Shown: positions 42,666-53,310 of the stretch, piece by piece
How the letters are laid out: every line of letters begins with the position of its first letter
How positions within the stretch are numbered: position 1 is the first letter of the stretch
NCBI GenBank assembly: GCA_024734495.1
Contig: JALMQS010000085.1
Coordinates: 27,031,766-27,095,765, forward strand
Source: Forficula auricularia
Lineage: Eukaryota > Arthropoda > Insecta > Dermaptera > Forficulidae
Direction of reading: 5' to 3'
Length of the DNA: 64,000 nucleotides
Made by a program: the position numbers and the translations under genes
The notes under the pieces: generated by a model
Told to the model about the DNA's origin: nothing
The model's input: only the letters and a program-made list of their open reading frames with translations
The model's database searches: none

Positions 42666-42723
42666 ATGGAAGAGCATCTGAATATGAATTTAAATAATCC
42701 CAACAATTACCCCATTTATACAG
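42666..42723 (+). CDS. Zinc-finger gene B, exon 1 (leader)
   Basis: 58 nt encoding MEEHLNMNLNNPNNYPIYT plus G, then donor G|GTTTGT (phase 1). Identical to gene A's exon 1. The ATG is the first in the conserved block and is matched in position by gene C and the orphan exon, which have four extra leader codons. Intron 1 is 4.36 kb and contains LINE debris and an F-family fragment. Confidence 0.7.
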
Positions 42724-43106
42724 GTTTGTATTGATTAAATTATCAAACAATCTTAAAATATTTCATCTAGAGAACATTTAAGACGATTTATTTGGATCAT
42801 ATATTGAATGAATTTATAAACTACTTATCTCTGTAGAAGAGATATTCAATGAGAGAAATTATAAGTACTCTCTGCTTGATGCAAATAAAAACATATTATA
42901 TACAGGGTGTTCAAAAAATAGACGTCTCGGATTTAATTATATTTGATACTTCAGATTCCAGAATACTTGGGATATTTTCATTGATATATTTTGATAGGTC
43001 AGTTTGGTCATTAATTATATTTGATGTGTATAAATTTCTGTTAAATTCTGTTGTTATTTTTGATATATTTGATAAACTGTATTGAATAATGTTTTATTTT
43101 TATCTT

Positions 43107-43700
43107 TTATACTTCATCATCATTGAGTATAGTCCTAAGACTGGTTTGACGCAACCACTCGACTCTGTCCCCCGCCAGCTGTTTGACCTCTCTAAATGTC
43201 TGGCATCCCATATCCCCAATTATTTGGTTGAAATATTCTAATCTGGGTCTTTCTCTTCCCTTTTCTTTCCCACCTCCCCTCCAAGATATCCCTAAGCAGT
43301 CCCCCATGTCTCAGTGTGTGCCCCATCATCTGACCTCTTCTCTTCTTCAGACTCTTCCACAAGGTTCTTCTTTCTCCGATTCTTCCAAGAACTTCTTCAT
43401 TTGTAATTTTATCCATCCATTTGATATTCCTTATTCTTCTGTAGCACCACATTTCGAAAGCCTCTAATCTCTTTCTCTCCGCTTTTCTAATTGTCCAGGT
43501 TTCACACCCGTACATGGCTATTCTCCATACATATGTCTTCAATAGCAACTTCCTGTTTTCTAAGCTGATTGAGGAGGAGCATAGTAGTTTTTGTTTTGAA
43601 TTAAACCCCATTTTTGCTTGGGCAATTCTTGATTTAATTTCGCTTTCGCTCCTCCCATCTCATGGTATTTTACTTCCTAGGTAGCAGAATTCCTTAACTC
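43107..43700 (-). pseudogene. LINE reverse transcriptase, C-terminal part (decayed)
   Basis: The minus-strand frame includes FCYLGSKI, ESEIKSRIAQAKMGF, YGCETWTIRKAERKRLEAFE and MWCYRRIRNIKWMDKITNEE, the usual C-terminal region of an RTE-like endonuclease-RT. The 3' tail (GATGATGAAGTATAAAAG) is followed by gene B intron sequence. Copies of this fragment in intron 1 of genes A (interrupted) and C (with two MITEs) make it a marker of their common origin. Confidence 0.85.
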
Positions 43701-44149
43701 CTTCTTCTCTTTTATACTTGGAATTATATATTTATGTGGAAACAATTCTTTTTTCATTTTTTTTAACAGATGAATGTTCTTCAATAAACTTTTTAATATA
43801 ATGTTATCATTAAAGTTTTTTAAATCTGCCTTAATTTTGTATTTTACATATTTGCACATTTTGATTATATGTTCGATTCGAGCAATAGCTGAATTTTTCT
43901 TTTGTTTCAATTTATTTCTTATTTTAATAAGATTTTTTGTGTCGTTTGTTAGTATATTCTCGTTTTTAATCAAAGCGCACAGCGTGCTCAGGCCAAGTTC
44001 GAGCCAATTTCGACCCCCCTGCAATTCGGAATCCATTTGAGATACAAAGCTGAAATTATACACATGTAATTATGTAATCCATCTTGAGGAGAATACCAAA
44101 TTTCAATAATATAGCTTAAATAGATTCTGAGATATGGACCTGAGAAAAT

Positions 44150-44490
44150 AGCTAATTTTGGCACTCACTCTCTCACTCACTGACAGGTCATCAAAACCTC
44201 TAGGATACTTTCAATCATCCCAGCAACATGAAATTTCGCATGCTAGTAGAGTTTGGGACGCAAACAAAGGAAAAATTATAAAAATCCAAACTTTCTATCT
44301 TTCAACGCTTTCAAAATGGAGGGGAGGGTCAAACATGAAAATTCTAGCCCGTTGGACCAAACTCAACCAAATTTTGTATACATATTCTCTGGGGCCCCTG
44401 AAGGCTAGAAATGTAAAAACTAACCACCCAAAATGTGGGAGGGGTCAAAAATGAAAATTCTACCCCTTTTGACCAAGGGGCTTCCTCATA
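44150..44490 (-). repeat. Poly-C-type repeat units inserted in the LINE
   Basis: Contains CAAACTCAACCAAATTTTGT and a reverse unit like those at 41800-41990. Confidence 0.55.
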
Positions 44491-44879
44491 TCTTACAAAA
44501 AGGAGAGAGATCTCAACTTAATTATTCTTGGCGAATTTAACTTGGCTACTCACTAGATTTCACTACTTTTTCGAACTTGGACTGTTTTTTCACAGAATGT
44601 TCTGGTTGAGATTGTTTCTACAGTTTTGTCTTGTTTTTAAAATGAATTCGAATTCATTATATTGCTTTCGAGTATCAGTATATGAAGGAAAATTTATCAT
44701 TTTTAATTGGTCTTCCATATTATTAATTGTTTCGTTATCTAATTTTGAGATGTTTGTGATAGGTTTACCATTCCATTCTGGCCGAGGTCTTTTTCTTATT
44801 GAGTGTATATGTCCAGACAGACTGGAATATTGCAGCAATATTGCGAACCTTGCACAATATTGCAGCAACATTGCAGTGG

Positions 44880-45410
44880 CAATGTTCCTGCACAGATCTC
44901 AATATTGCTGCAATGTTCCTGCAAGATCTAATATTGCTGCAATGTTCCTGCAAGATCTAATATTGCTGCAATGTTCCTGCAAGATCTAATATTGCTGCAA
45001 TGTTCCTCAGATCTAATATTGCTGCAATGTTCCTGCAAGATCTAGTATTGCTGCAATGTTCCTGCAAGATCTAATATTGCTGCAATGTTCCTGCAGATCT
45101 AATATTGCTGCAATGTTCCTGCAAGATCTAATATTATGCAGTGTTCCTCAGATCTAATATGTGCAATGTTCCTTCAGATCTAATATTGCTGCAATGTTCC
45201 TGCAAGATCTAATATTGCTGCAATGTTCCTGCAAGATCTAATATTGCTGCAATGTTCCTGCAAGATCTAATATTGCTGCAATGTTCCTGCAAGATTTAAT
45301 ATTGCTACAATGTTCTTGCAAGAACTAATATTGCTGCAATGTTCCTGCAAGATCTAATATTGCTGCAATGTTCCTGCAAGATCTAATATTGCTGCAATAT
45401 TCCCTTCTGT
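44880..45410. repeat. Minisatellite, about 18 units of 29 bp
   Basis: Unit AATATTGCTGCAATGTTCCT + GCAAGATCT, each with a BglII-type AGATCT. Most units are identical, and a cluster of shorter variants lies at 45001-45180. It sits between the endonuclease TDHRL motif and the RT linker of the LINE. Confidence 0.95.
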
Positions 45411-46090
45411 TTGGGTAGATATGTCTGTATATAAGAGTCTATGGTCTGTCTAAAAAGAAAACTTGTTTAGAATTTTAAATTTGTTTATTATATTAAAATA
45501 TGGTGTATTTATATCGTCAATTTCCGATTTATTATATCAGTTTGGTGGTCCATTTCATTCCTGCTCTTTTTTTGAAATAACTATATTTACTATTTTCAAA
45601 TTATTTTCTTGGCAGAAATGTATTAATTTGTTTCCTCTTTCGTTTCTACTTCCAAATTTGTAAGGCACCCATAACTCTTTCTTCATTAATTTCTCTTTGT
45701 TCAATTTTAGAGTTAAAATCACCCATGATAATTAGTTGGTTGTTGTACTTGGTGTTATTTCTTATTGTTTCGTTAAGTAATTTATAAAAATTCTTCACAG
45801 CTTTTTTCATTTATTTCTGAAGTACAAAGATGCATAAACTTGAATTAAATTCAAGAAATGCTCCTTTATATAATTTATTTTTAAAGTTGCGATTCTGTCA
45901 GAAATACCTTTAAATTCTTCAATCCCATCTGTCAGATCTGGACTTATCAAGAACCCTACTCCTCTGACCTGCAATTGTTCCCTTGTGACATAAAATGTAT
46001 CCACTTTTTCCGTCAAGACGTTTCATTTCTGCCAGTCCAAGGATATCTATTTTTAAATCGTTCATAGCATTGGATAATACATCTCAAAAC

Positions 46091-46279
46091 AATAAAAAAA
46101 AGTTCATATAAACATACATATGTCCGGAAATGCCTAATTTCAGACCTATAGCGATTTTAATATTTTATTTTTGTCATAGTACAACTCTTACTTTTAACTT
46201 TACAGTGCGTGGGTGGCCAATTTATTATACCATTTGACAAATTATATCTTTCATACGTTTTTAAGGGTTAGCTTACAAT
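46091..46279. other. Intron spacer in gene B
   Basis: Nothing identified. Confidence 0.3.
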
Positions 46280-46935
46280 TAAAGTCATAATATCGCTTCC
46301 GTTTTATTAGTTTTTTTTACGCCCTCGGAAAAAATCCATTTTAGTCCAGGCAAATTACGATTTTAACAGGAAATAATTCCCGGTAAAGATTTTATTGCTG
46401 GAATACTTGGTACTCCAATATTACTACCCTAAGTTTTCCCCCAAATCTGTGTTGTGGGAATTTTTCTACACGCCTCAAAATGAGAAAATTTCCGAGTTTT
46501 TTCAGTTTTTCTTAAATAACTCTAAACGGGTTATCAAATCAAAAAGATATCTATTAGATAAATTAAAACTCTTTAAATTACGCATGAAATGATAACAATT
46601 TTATCTATTTAGGTTCAGTAGAACCAGTACTAGCGCCTGTGAAAAACAGCCCCCGGGATCACTTTTGAATATCCCTAAAACTCGTACTTGTTTCGATTTA
46701 TCCCCATTTTTGACCATGAAAGAGCACGTTTTCGACAAAGACCACTCTATACATTTTTAAACTAGATTAAATTTGCTACAATTTAAACAAAGTTTCATCT
46801 TAATTGGATAATGGTAACCCGCAATGAGGTTGAAGTTTGCAATTTTTTGCAAAAAATCGCAGTTTTTCCTTCATAAAATGAAAACCACTCATCCTAGAAA
46901 CTTGATTTTTGTCTCATTCTCTAGTAAAACAATCT
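46280..46935. repeat. Foldback-family (F family) fragment in gene B intron 1
   Basis: Shares GGTAAAGATTTTATTGCTGG, CCCCCGGGATCACTTTTGAA and TTTTGCAAAAAATCGCAGTT with 54540-55590 in inverted orientation. ORFs at 46395 and 46824 lie within it. Confidence 0.6.
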
Positions 46936-47078
46936 TGAAAACGTTTATTTTTGAACTACTCATTTCAGGAGAAATTCTCCCTTTATTAATAGATTTTTTT
47001 TCTTGTTTAATCATAAGAAAATGTTAAATTGGAATTCTAGAATATAAGGATAGATTTGTAATTTTTGTTTTATTTCAG

Positions 47079-47216
47079 GGCCACTTCATTTATGCCTCTA
47101 TTGTAACATGGTCTTTATTAGTGAGGAATTTTTAGAAATGCATCAAAAGAAATGCATTCATATAAAAATATCCACTCTATTAAAAAATCAGATGAATATT
47201 AAAATACTAAAGAAAG
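47079..47216 (+). CDS. Zinc-finger gene B, exon 2 (C2HC finger)
   Basis: 138 nt between TTATTTCAG and AAG|GTAAAT, phase 1 on both sides. It encodes GPLHLCLYCNMVFISEEFLE + MHQKKC and a basic tail. The C2HC spacing is the same as in gene A, and about 33 of 46 residues match A. It has no good ATG of its own for the full finger, which supports an upstream exon 1. Confidence 0.82.
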
Positions 47217-47292
47217 GTAAATTTAATTGTTAATATATTCAGTGAAAAACATTATGAAAAATAATAATTTAACCTTTTTCTAATCCATTCAG

Positions 47293-47996
47293 ATCAGAAT
47301 AAAAGCTTCGATTGTACACAGTGTCGAAAGAAATTCAAATCAAAATCAAATTTGAATCAACATTTGAGGCTACATTCCGGAGTAAAACCTTATGCATGTG
47401 ATCAGTGTGACAAAAGTTTCTCACGAAAATATATCCTAACTAGGCATTTAATGATACATTCAGGTGACAAACCTTTTAAATGTATTGAGTGTCCAATGAC
47501 ATTTCCTCAGAAGATTAATCTTGATATTCATTTACTAATCCATACCGGCGAAAGGCCATTTGCCTGTAATCAGTGTGAAAAACGCTTTTATCAAAAATCT
47601 CATTTCACAACGCATTTAAGGACACATTCAGGAGAGAGACCTTTTAAATGTACTGAGTGTCCAATGAGTTTTGCATTAAAGAACACTCTTGAAAGTCATT
47701 TATTAATTCATTCCGGTGAAAAGCCTTTTGTCTGTAATATTTGTGAAAAACCCTTCACGCAAAAATCTATCCTCACAAGGCATTTAAGAACACATTCAGG
47801 GGACCGACCTTTTAAATGTACTGAGTGTCCAATGAGATTTGCGCACAAAAACGTTCTTGATAACCATTTATTAGTCCATTCCGGTGAAAAGCCCTTTCAA
47901 TGTAATCTTTGTCAAAAACGCTTCACTCAAAAATCTCATCTCACAAGGCATTTAAGGACACATTCAGGAGACCAACCTACGTCAGTAAAAAATTAA
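47293..47996 (+). CDS. Zinc-finger gene B, exon 3 (eight C2H2 fingers)
   Basis: Terminal exon of a predicted 299 aa protein (exons 42666-42723, 47079-47216, 47293-47996; total 900 nt, in frame). It starts after CCATTCAG with DQNKSFDCTQC and carries eight C2H2 fingers with HSG(E/D)(K/R)PF linkers. The same two-finger alternation as gene A is present: QKSHLTRHLRTH type and LxxHLLIH type. Inferred contact residues (-1, 2, 3, 6): SSNQ, RYIR, QINI, QSHT, LNTS, QSIR, HNVN, QSHR. These differ from gene A at every finger, although the scaffold is similar, which points to diverged DNA targets. Expected location is the nucleus. The tail after the last finger is only about seven residues (QPTSVKN). No effector domain other than the exon 2 finger is seen. 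Confidence 0.9.
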
Positions 47997-48064
47997 AATG
48001 TTTATCTCTTAAGAATGTACTGTTTAGAAAATTCAACAATGATCAATTTGCTCTTGATGGCAAA

Positions 48065-48079
48065 AATAAATAAAATAAA
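48065..48079 (+). terminator. Polyadenylation signals of gene B
   Basis: Two overlapping AATAAA hexamers about 70-80 bp after the stop codon. Confidence 0.5.
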
Positions 48080-48728
48080 ATGTTTGTTTATTAAAATAAT
48101 GTAATTATTTAATCCGTGTCTTGTGCATAACAATATGGTCAAACAAGCTTGAATTTTATTAATCAAATGAAGTTATATAAAGGTGAAAGAACAAATAATA
48201 ATATTATCGAACAATATTTTGGCAAAGAGCCATTGTTCTGAATAAATAAAATAAAATATTTATTGATATTTCAAATATAAGATATAGAAAGAATTATTCT
48301 TGATTCTGTTGTTGACTACTTCACAACAACAACGGCACTTGATCACACGAAACGATAAATAAATAAATAAATAAACGATAAAAAAAAAACAACGAAAACA
48401 AAGCACTTTTTCTTCACTTGACAATCTTGCCACGATGATGATAAAACCTCCACGTCTGTCTTCCTTACGACTCGAGAGCTCAAAGTTTTTCTCGAGACAC
48501 TAGGCTCCCGGAACATAACCGCGCCAAATTTATTTTGGTTACAAGAATATAAGAGTTATTGAATTTAGTATCTTCTTCTTCTTGTGGTGCCTTCTCCAGA
48601 GTTGACAACAACTATCCAGCAAAACCAGTATGTGTGCCAGTACGAGTCCTTTTCTCAGTGATTGGGGAAGGAACGCAGTCCCTATGAGCTCCCCAATCCC
48701 CGTACTACCAGTAGTTTTATAACCTTTG
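48080..48728. other. Unassigned intergenic sequence
   Basis: AT-rich with an ATAA microsatellite near 48356-48375 and a less AT-rich block at 48420-48720. No open frame of note. Confidence 0.3.
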
Positions 48729-48736
48729 GTCTGGTT

Positions 48737-48949
48737 CAGGGGTCGGCAACCTTTTGAGACGGAAAAGTCAAAAGTTACAATTTATTAAATTTCCCAGTTT
48801 TCAAAGAGCCATTAACATATTTAATTCAATATTATGGTATTTGATTAGGATTAGATCCATATAAATTTGATTTTTGATTTAAAATAAAGCCGCATCTTCA
48901 CATTGAAATAGTCGCAAGTGGCTCGCGAGCCACATGTTGCCGACCCCTG
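48737..48949. mobile_element. hAT MITE (CAGGGGTCGGCAAC type)
   Basis: 213 bp with ends CAGGGGTCGGCAAC and GTTGCCGACCCCTG and a perfect 8 bp duplication GTCTGGTT (48729-48736 and 48950-48957). These termini are typical of hAT/Charlie-like elements. A fragment of the same end is at 1240-1288. Confidence 0.92.
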
Positions 48950-48957
48950 GTCTGGTT

Positions 48958-49612
48958 ATACGAGCTTTCTCTTGCGTATTCTTTTCCATACTCCAGCTCT
49001 TCTGATTCGGAATTCGCTTCCCGCAATCCACGGTTCGAGATCGACCGCATGTTTTTTTTTTTATAATGATATTGATGTGAGAAGGAGATACACCAGAAGG
49101 TGGATCCCCTAAAGGCCTGTATGGGCTGGCCCCTCCATCGTGAAAAGAACAGAGCAGAAGGAAAAGAAGCCGGGATCACGAGCCAATCTCAGAAACTTAG
49201 ATACAATTCAATATCCAATTTACTAAGGTTTTAAGGGCTTCGAGTAGTGGTAAATTCTCCGCGCGATATATTCGGTTAAATTTATCTCCCACTTATCTCC
49301 CACGCATGTGCTATTGGTTGACCTGGGATGATTGCAACATCATCCACACCTGACAGGAGCGTGCACCAATCGTCCGAGCCGTATCCCGCTACGATGAGCC
49401 GCTATAAGAGGAAGATCAGATCTCCAACTCACGTCCGTGACCGGACGTCCGCTTGGCCCCACGGACCCGTCACCCTGTCGCGCCAATTCAGGTTTTGCCT
49501 TTTAAGTCTGGAAGTCGGCAACGTCTTCTGTCATGGCCCGGAGAAAGATACAACAGGACTCTAATAGAAACAGGTAGAACTTTATTACTTGTTGCTCTAT
49601 TATAACAATAGA
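48958..49612. other. Unassigned moderately GC-rich block
   Basis: Higher GC than its neighbours. Overlapping short frames on both strands (48898-49179, 49328-49564) lack recognisable domains. It directly precedes Copia integrase sequence and could be part of that element, but no LTR pair was found. Confidence 0.35.
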
Positions 49613-49868
49613 ATTTTGGTCTGAATCCATAGCTACAGCTGCATATTTGAAAAAATATACACCAAACAAATACATTAATTTTAAAACACCTCTAGAAAAA
49701 TGGTATGGAAAGTCAACATCGGTGAATCATCTTAGAGTGTTTGGTTGTTTAGTTTATTGGTTTATTCCAAAACAACAAAGATGTAACAAATTTTCTCCAA
49801 AGGCCAAAAGACCCATATTTATTGGCTACTCACTAAAAAGAAAAGCATATCGAATTTATTTTTAAATA
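49613..49868 (+). pseudogene. Copia retrotransposon integrase fragment
   Basis: The open frame reads FWSESIATAAYLKKYTPNKY, then INFKTPLEKWYGKSTSVNHL, RVFGCLVYWFIPKQQR and KRPIFIGYSLKRKAYRIYF. This is the C-terminal part of Ty1/Copia integrase (FW.E...TA.Y..., P.E.W.GK.P...HL.VFG, FVGYS..K.YR). Catalytic residues are upstream and absent. The reading frame ends after IYF, and the linker toward reverse transcriptase appears degraded further on, with an inserted element at 50081-51053. Confidence 0.9.
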
Positions 49869-50080
49869 ATAAAATTTTGAAAGAAGTAAGAAATGTAAAA
49901 TTTTTGAAGAAAAGAAAGGTAAAGAACTTTTATAAATACAATTAAATCATAATGACGAAAGATTTTTAATCGAATTTATGTTGGTTTATAATGAAACATT
50001 ATTAAAATTATATTAGATTGGAGTTGGTTGTGTTGAAATATATAGAGTAAATTTAAAAAAATTGTAATAAATAATCACTA
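49869..50080 (+). pseudogene. Degraded Copia linker and inverted repeat
   Basis: Frame-broken continuation (NVKFLKKRK-like). The segment TTAAAATTATATTAGATTGG + AGTTGGTTG near 50001-50030 recurs inverted at 51207-51235, marking another insertion. Confidence 0.45.
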
Positions 50081-51053
50081 AGGTAAAAGCACCAGTAGTT
50101 GGCCACTTAAGGCAAATTTCTCCATTTTTCTCTTGCCAAAGCTTAAATCTTAAATTGATGCCTGTTATAAATGCAAAAAACCATGAAATGGTTCTTCTTA
50201 ATTAAGGAGAAAAAAACTTTGATTTTAGAATAATGAACCACACAAAGAGGAATTAATTTTTTCTAAGGTACCTTTTTGCACCAGTAGCTGGCCACCTAGG
50301 AAATCAAAAGATTGAGTAGTTGGCCACCCAGTAGTTGGCCATCCAAAAAGTTTGAATATAAACATATATTGCTTTAATAAATGAAAAAATTTTTGTTTAA
50401 ACAATCAAAAGACGTCTAATTAGAAATTCCAAATGAACAAATAATTTTCTCATTTATTAAAATAAAGAAAACAGTCAATAATTTATTTTTTTCTGGATAT
50501 TCCTTTATTTTTTTTGTTGTTTTAATAAAATATTAAGAAAATTATTTGCAGCTAAAGTTACTAACAGCCAGATAGAAGCTATTAGTTCCAGATGAAGTAG
50601 TCTACGCTGAAATAAATTTTTAGGATTGACCCAGTAGCTGGCCGCCATGGCCAACTACTGGCTAAATGAATAATATTGAATGAGTAGTTGGCCACCCCCG
50701 CTAAAAAATTAGAGTATGATTATTTTGTCGGAATCATTTTATTTATCGCTTAAAAGACACTTTAAAAGAATGAATATCATTTAAAACTTACCCTAAATTA
50801 GTTATTTTAGTGTATAACTTCCTTAAAATGGAGCAACCTGCTTAGCACAATGGTTAAGAAAATAGTCAAAAATGAAGCACAACGCCAAATACGGCAAACA
50901 TTTGACCACTATTGCTCCAACAATCCATTGAGGTTCAAGATCTTCTACACTTATATTTTTGAAAGTTGAATAAGCATTAGGAGTCTTATTTTTTACACTT
51001 TTTAAGCAAATGGCCAACTACTGGTACATGGCCAACTACTGGTGCTTTTACCT
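50081..51053. mobile_element. TA-flanked element with subterminal GTAGTTGGCCA repeats
   Basis: 973 bp. Ends AGGTAAAAGCACCAGTAGTT and its inverse, flanked by TA at 50079-50080 and 51054-51055. About nine copies of (A)GTAG(T/C)TGGCC occur in both orientations, clustered toward the ends and in the middle. Spaced subterminal motifs of this kind are typical transposase-binding sites. No transposase is present. The ORF at 50823-51017 is unsupported. Confidence 0.75.
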
Positions 51054-51235
51054 TAAGTGAAATAGATTCTAAAACATTAGTTTATTTTTATTAAGATATA
51101 TTTTACAACAAACATAAGAATATAATCACTCATGGCAACCAATGAATATATAACATATAACAAAAATCTTTGTATTTGTATTTTTTTTTCTCCTTGTGAA
51201 ACACCACCAACTCCAACCTAATATAATTTTAAAGA

Positions 51236-51660
51236 TTTTTATCCAATTCAAGTATATAAAGAAAATAATACTGGAAAATCAAATCAGGAAAATATTGCAG
51301 TTATTTTAAATGTGATACAATTAATCAAACAAATTATGAAAATTTAATTAATGTAGATTTTAATGAAGAAGAAAATATAGAAAATTTTATTACAAATGAA
51401 GAAGTTGGAGAAGAAAATTTATTACCTGAAGATGAAAGTCAATTTCCCAAAGAGGAGAAAGAAAATAAATCTTCGAAGAAAGGCATAAAAGACATTTAGA
51501 AGAACAAGAAGAAAAGTTGCAGAGAGAAGGAGTAAGAAGTTCAAATCGCATAAAAGAAAAAAATAGGGCGGAAACAGTAATTTTAAATCAAGTAATAGTG
51601 CCGGAAAATTATGAAGTTATAATGAAAATTGAAGACATCGAAGATCATTTGTGAGGAGGC
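51236..51660 (+). pseudogene. Copia linker region (degraded)
   Basis: Acidic and basic low-complexity coding remnants, including RSSNRIKEKNRAE and PENYEVIMK. They resemble the spacer between integrase and reverse transcriptase in Copia polyproteins (LRRSNRI-type motif). Frames are broken. Confidence 0.5.
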
Positions 51661-51686
51661 ATTCAGATAAATAATACTTTTATTAA

Positions 51687-52036
51687 GCTGCTGGCGACGA
51701 TCTTGTGCTCTTGGCGACCGATAAAATCTCACTTCAACAAATGATAAAAGGCTTAGAAAAATATTGCGATATGTGGAACTTAAAGGTAAATAGTTTTTAA
51801 GGAATTTGGTGTTGGTACTTGGTGAAACATTTTTTATCCAATAATCTTAAAGGTAAATCTTGAAAATTCCAAGATTGTAATATTTAGAAATGGAGGGACG
51901 CTAGCCAGGCATGAGGTTTGGTGGTACAAAAATGAGAGAATTTTTGGGCATGGCACTGACGTCTGGTCTGTCCTTGAAAGAAAATTCAGGGAGAGAGGAA
52001 CAAAAGGCAAATATGCATTAAACTGTTTTATGAGTA
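51687..52036 (+). pseudogene. Non-LTR reverse transcriptase fragment
   Basis: Encodes AAGDDLVLLATDKISLQQMI + KGLEKYCDMWNLKVN, where AGDD stands in the place of the F/YADD catalytic box. After a short insertion it continues LENSKIVIFRNGGTLARHEV and WWYKNE. The frame resumes beyond the Tigger element at 53224 (KKEIDFKSKLQIYNAVSRA). Family not determined. Confidence 0.75.
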
Positions 52037-53221
52037 CAATAGAACCTCGCTATTCGTACACAATTCGTTCTAGCAGGCAGTTCGAATGGCGATTTGTACT
52101 AATGGCGAATCATTTTTTCGCATAAGATATAATGTAAATTGCATTAATCGGTTCCAAAGTCTTTATTTAAACTAATGAGTTGAACAGTAGAAGTAAAAAA
52201 TGTACAATTGTATAATTCTTTAATACGATTTTTATTATTTAAACTCTACTTACATATTACAATTCCTCATTACTTTCTATATTAAAAACGTTAGATGATT
52301 TTTCACTTGATTCTTTTTTCTGTCTTTTTGGTCCTTTACATATTAAAAAGATATCCAATGTTGATTGTTTTTCTTTTTTTTAGAATCCTCCTAAAATGCT
52401 CAATCACATTCTCGTTAAATAAGTTAACGCTCCTATTCGCCACAGCTGTGTTTGGATGCCATTTTTAGACAATGTGTTCTATATTTTCCCAATGGTGACA
52501 CAATTCTTTAATTTCCTTAGTTGAAATGTTTTCCTCCTCCACTGAAGACACATCTTCAATCACTTCCTGCTGTTCTCTCTGTAGTTCTTGAAGTTCTTCA
52601 GTTGTCAACTCATTTCGGTGACTTCAATCAACTCTTCCACATCATCATTGTCTACATCCAAACCCATGGATTTTCCCAGGGACACAATTTCATTCACTAC
52701 AACAGCTTCCGTGGCAGTATCTTCTAAGTCTTTCAGTGCCACACAGTCTGGCCACAGATTTCTCCAGGAGGATTTCAGTGTCCTCAAAGAAACTTCTTCC
52801 CAGGCTTTGTCTATTATTCTCAAGCAATGGAGGATATTAAAAAGGTTCTTCCAAAAGTCTCTGAGGGTGAGTTCTGTGTCAGAGGTCACTTCGAAACATC
52901 TTTGAAACAGTGCTTTTGTATAAAGTTTTTTGAAGTTTGAAGTGACCTCCTGATCTATGGGCTGGATAAGTGGAGTGGTGTTAGGAGGCAAAAATCTCAC
53001 TTGAATGAAACTGTATTCACCAGTCAGATCTTTCTCCAAACCTGGAGGGTGAGCAGGTGCGTTGTCCAGTACCGGTGCAAAGTTGCGCTCAGTGGCGCAT
53101 TCGTGCACGCAGTCAGAATCGCGAAAAATCGTACGAATGGCGTTTTAAATTTTACTTGAAAAAGTTGTACGAATAATGATTTGTACGAGTAGAGAGGCGA
53201 ATGAATAGCTGGGTTCCACTG
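52037..53221 (-). mobile_element. Tigger/pogo-type transposon, internally deleted
   Basis: Termini CAATAGAACCTCGCTATTCG and CAGTGGAACCCAGCTATTC (inverted) are flanked by TA (52035-52036 and 53222-53223). These ends match the Tigger consensus type. The 1.19 kb length is about half of a full element. It is inserted in the reverse transcriptase fragment. Confidence 0.9.
52605..53108 (-). pseudogene. Tigger (pogo-like) transposase, C-terminal half
   Basis: A 167-codon open frame on the minus strand starts in the catalytic core: LDNAPAHPPG contains the second catalytic Asp, and FLPPNTTPLIQPIDQEV the third. It continues NFKKLYTKALFQRCFEV, the usual C-terminal region of TIGD1/Tigger DDE proteins. 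The CENP-B type helix-turn-helix domains and the first catalytic Asp are missing because of an internal deletion, although this half remains fully open. Confidence 0.93.
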
Positions 53222-53223
53222 TA

Positions 53224-53310
53224 TTTTGCTAAAAAAGGAAATAGATTTCAAATCTAAATTACAAATATATAACGCAGTTTCAAGAGCAATTCCAAATAAT
53301 GTTACCCTAT
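53224..53310 (+). pseudogene. Non-LTR reverse transcriptase fragment, continuation
   Basis: Removing Tigger and one TA joins KYALNCFMS to ILLKKEIDFKSKLQIYNAVS in frame, restoring the LINE reading frame. Confidence 0.7.

Larger units (their letters stand above)
43677..46090 (-). pseudogene. RTE-like LINE, endonuclease to RT linker (decayed, rearranged)
   Basis: From 3' to 5' of the plus strand: 43677-44063 encodes the linker NDTKNLIKIRNKLKQKKNSA, homologous to the RTE at 32.3 kb. 44590-44871 encodes RPRPEWNGKPITNISKLDNE. 45440-46090 holds the endonuclease with IIMGDFNSKIEQ (catalytic Asp/Asn), SRNERGNKLIHFC and a TDHRL end. The palm domain is missing between 43677 and the LINE tail at 43700, so this is a chimera or internal deletion. 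A minisatellite (44880-45410) and an inserted poly-C-type repeat (44150-44480) split the coding region. Confidence 0.85.

Noticed and set aside
44880..45410. CRISPR array
   Set aside because: Units are contiguous without unique spacers and the context is a eukaryotic LINE.
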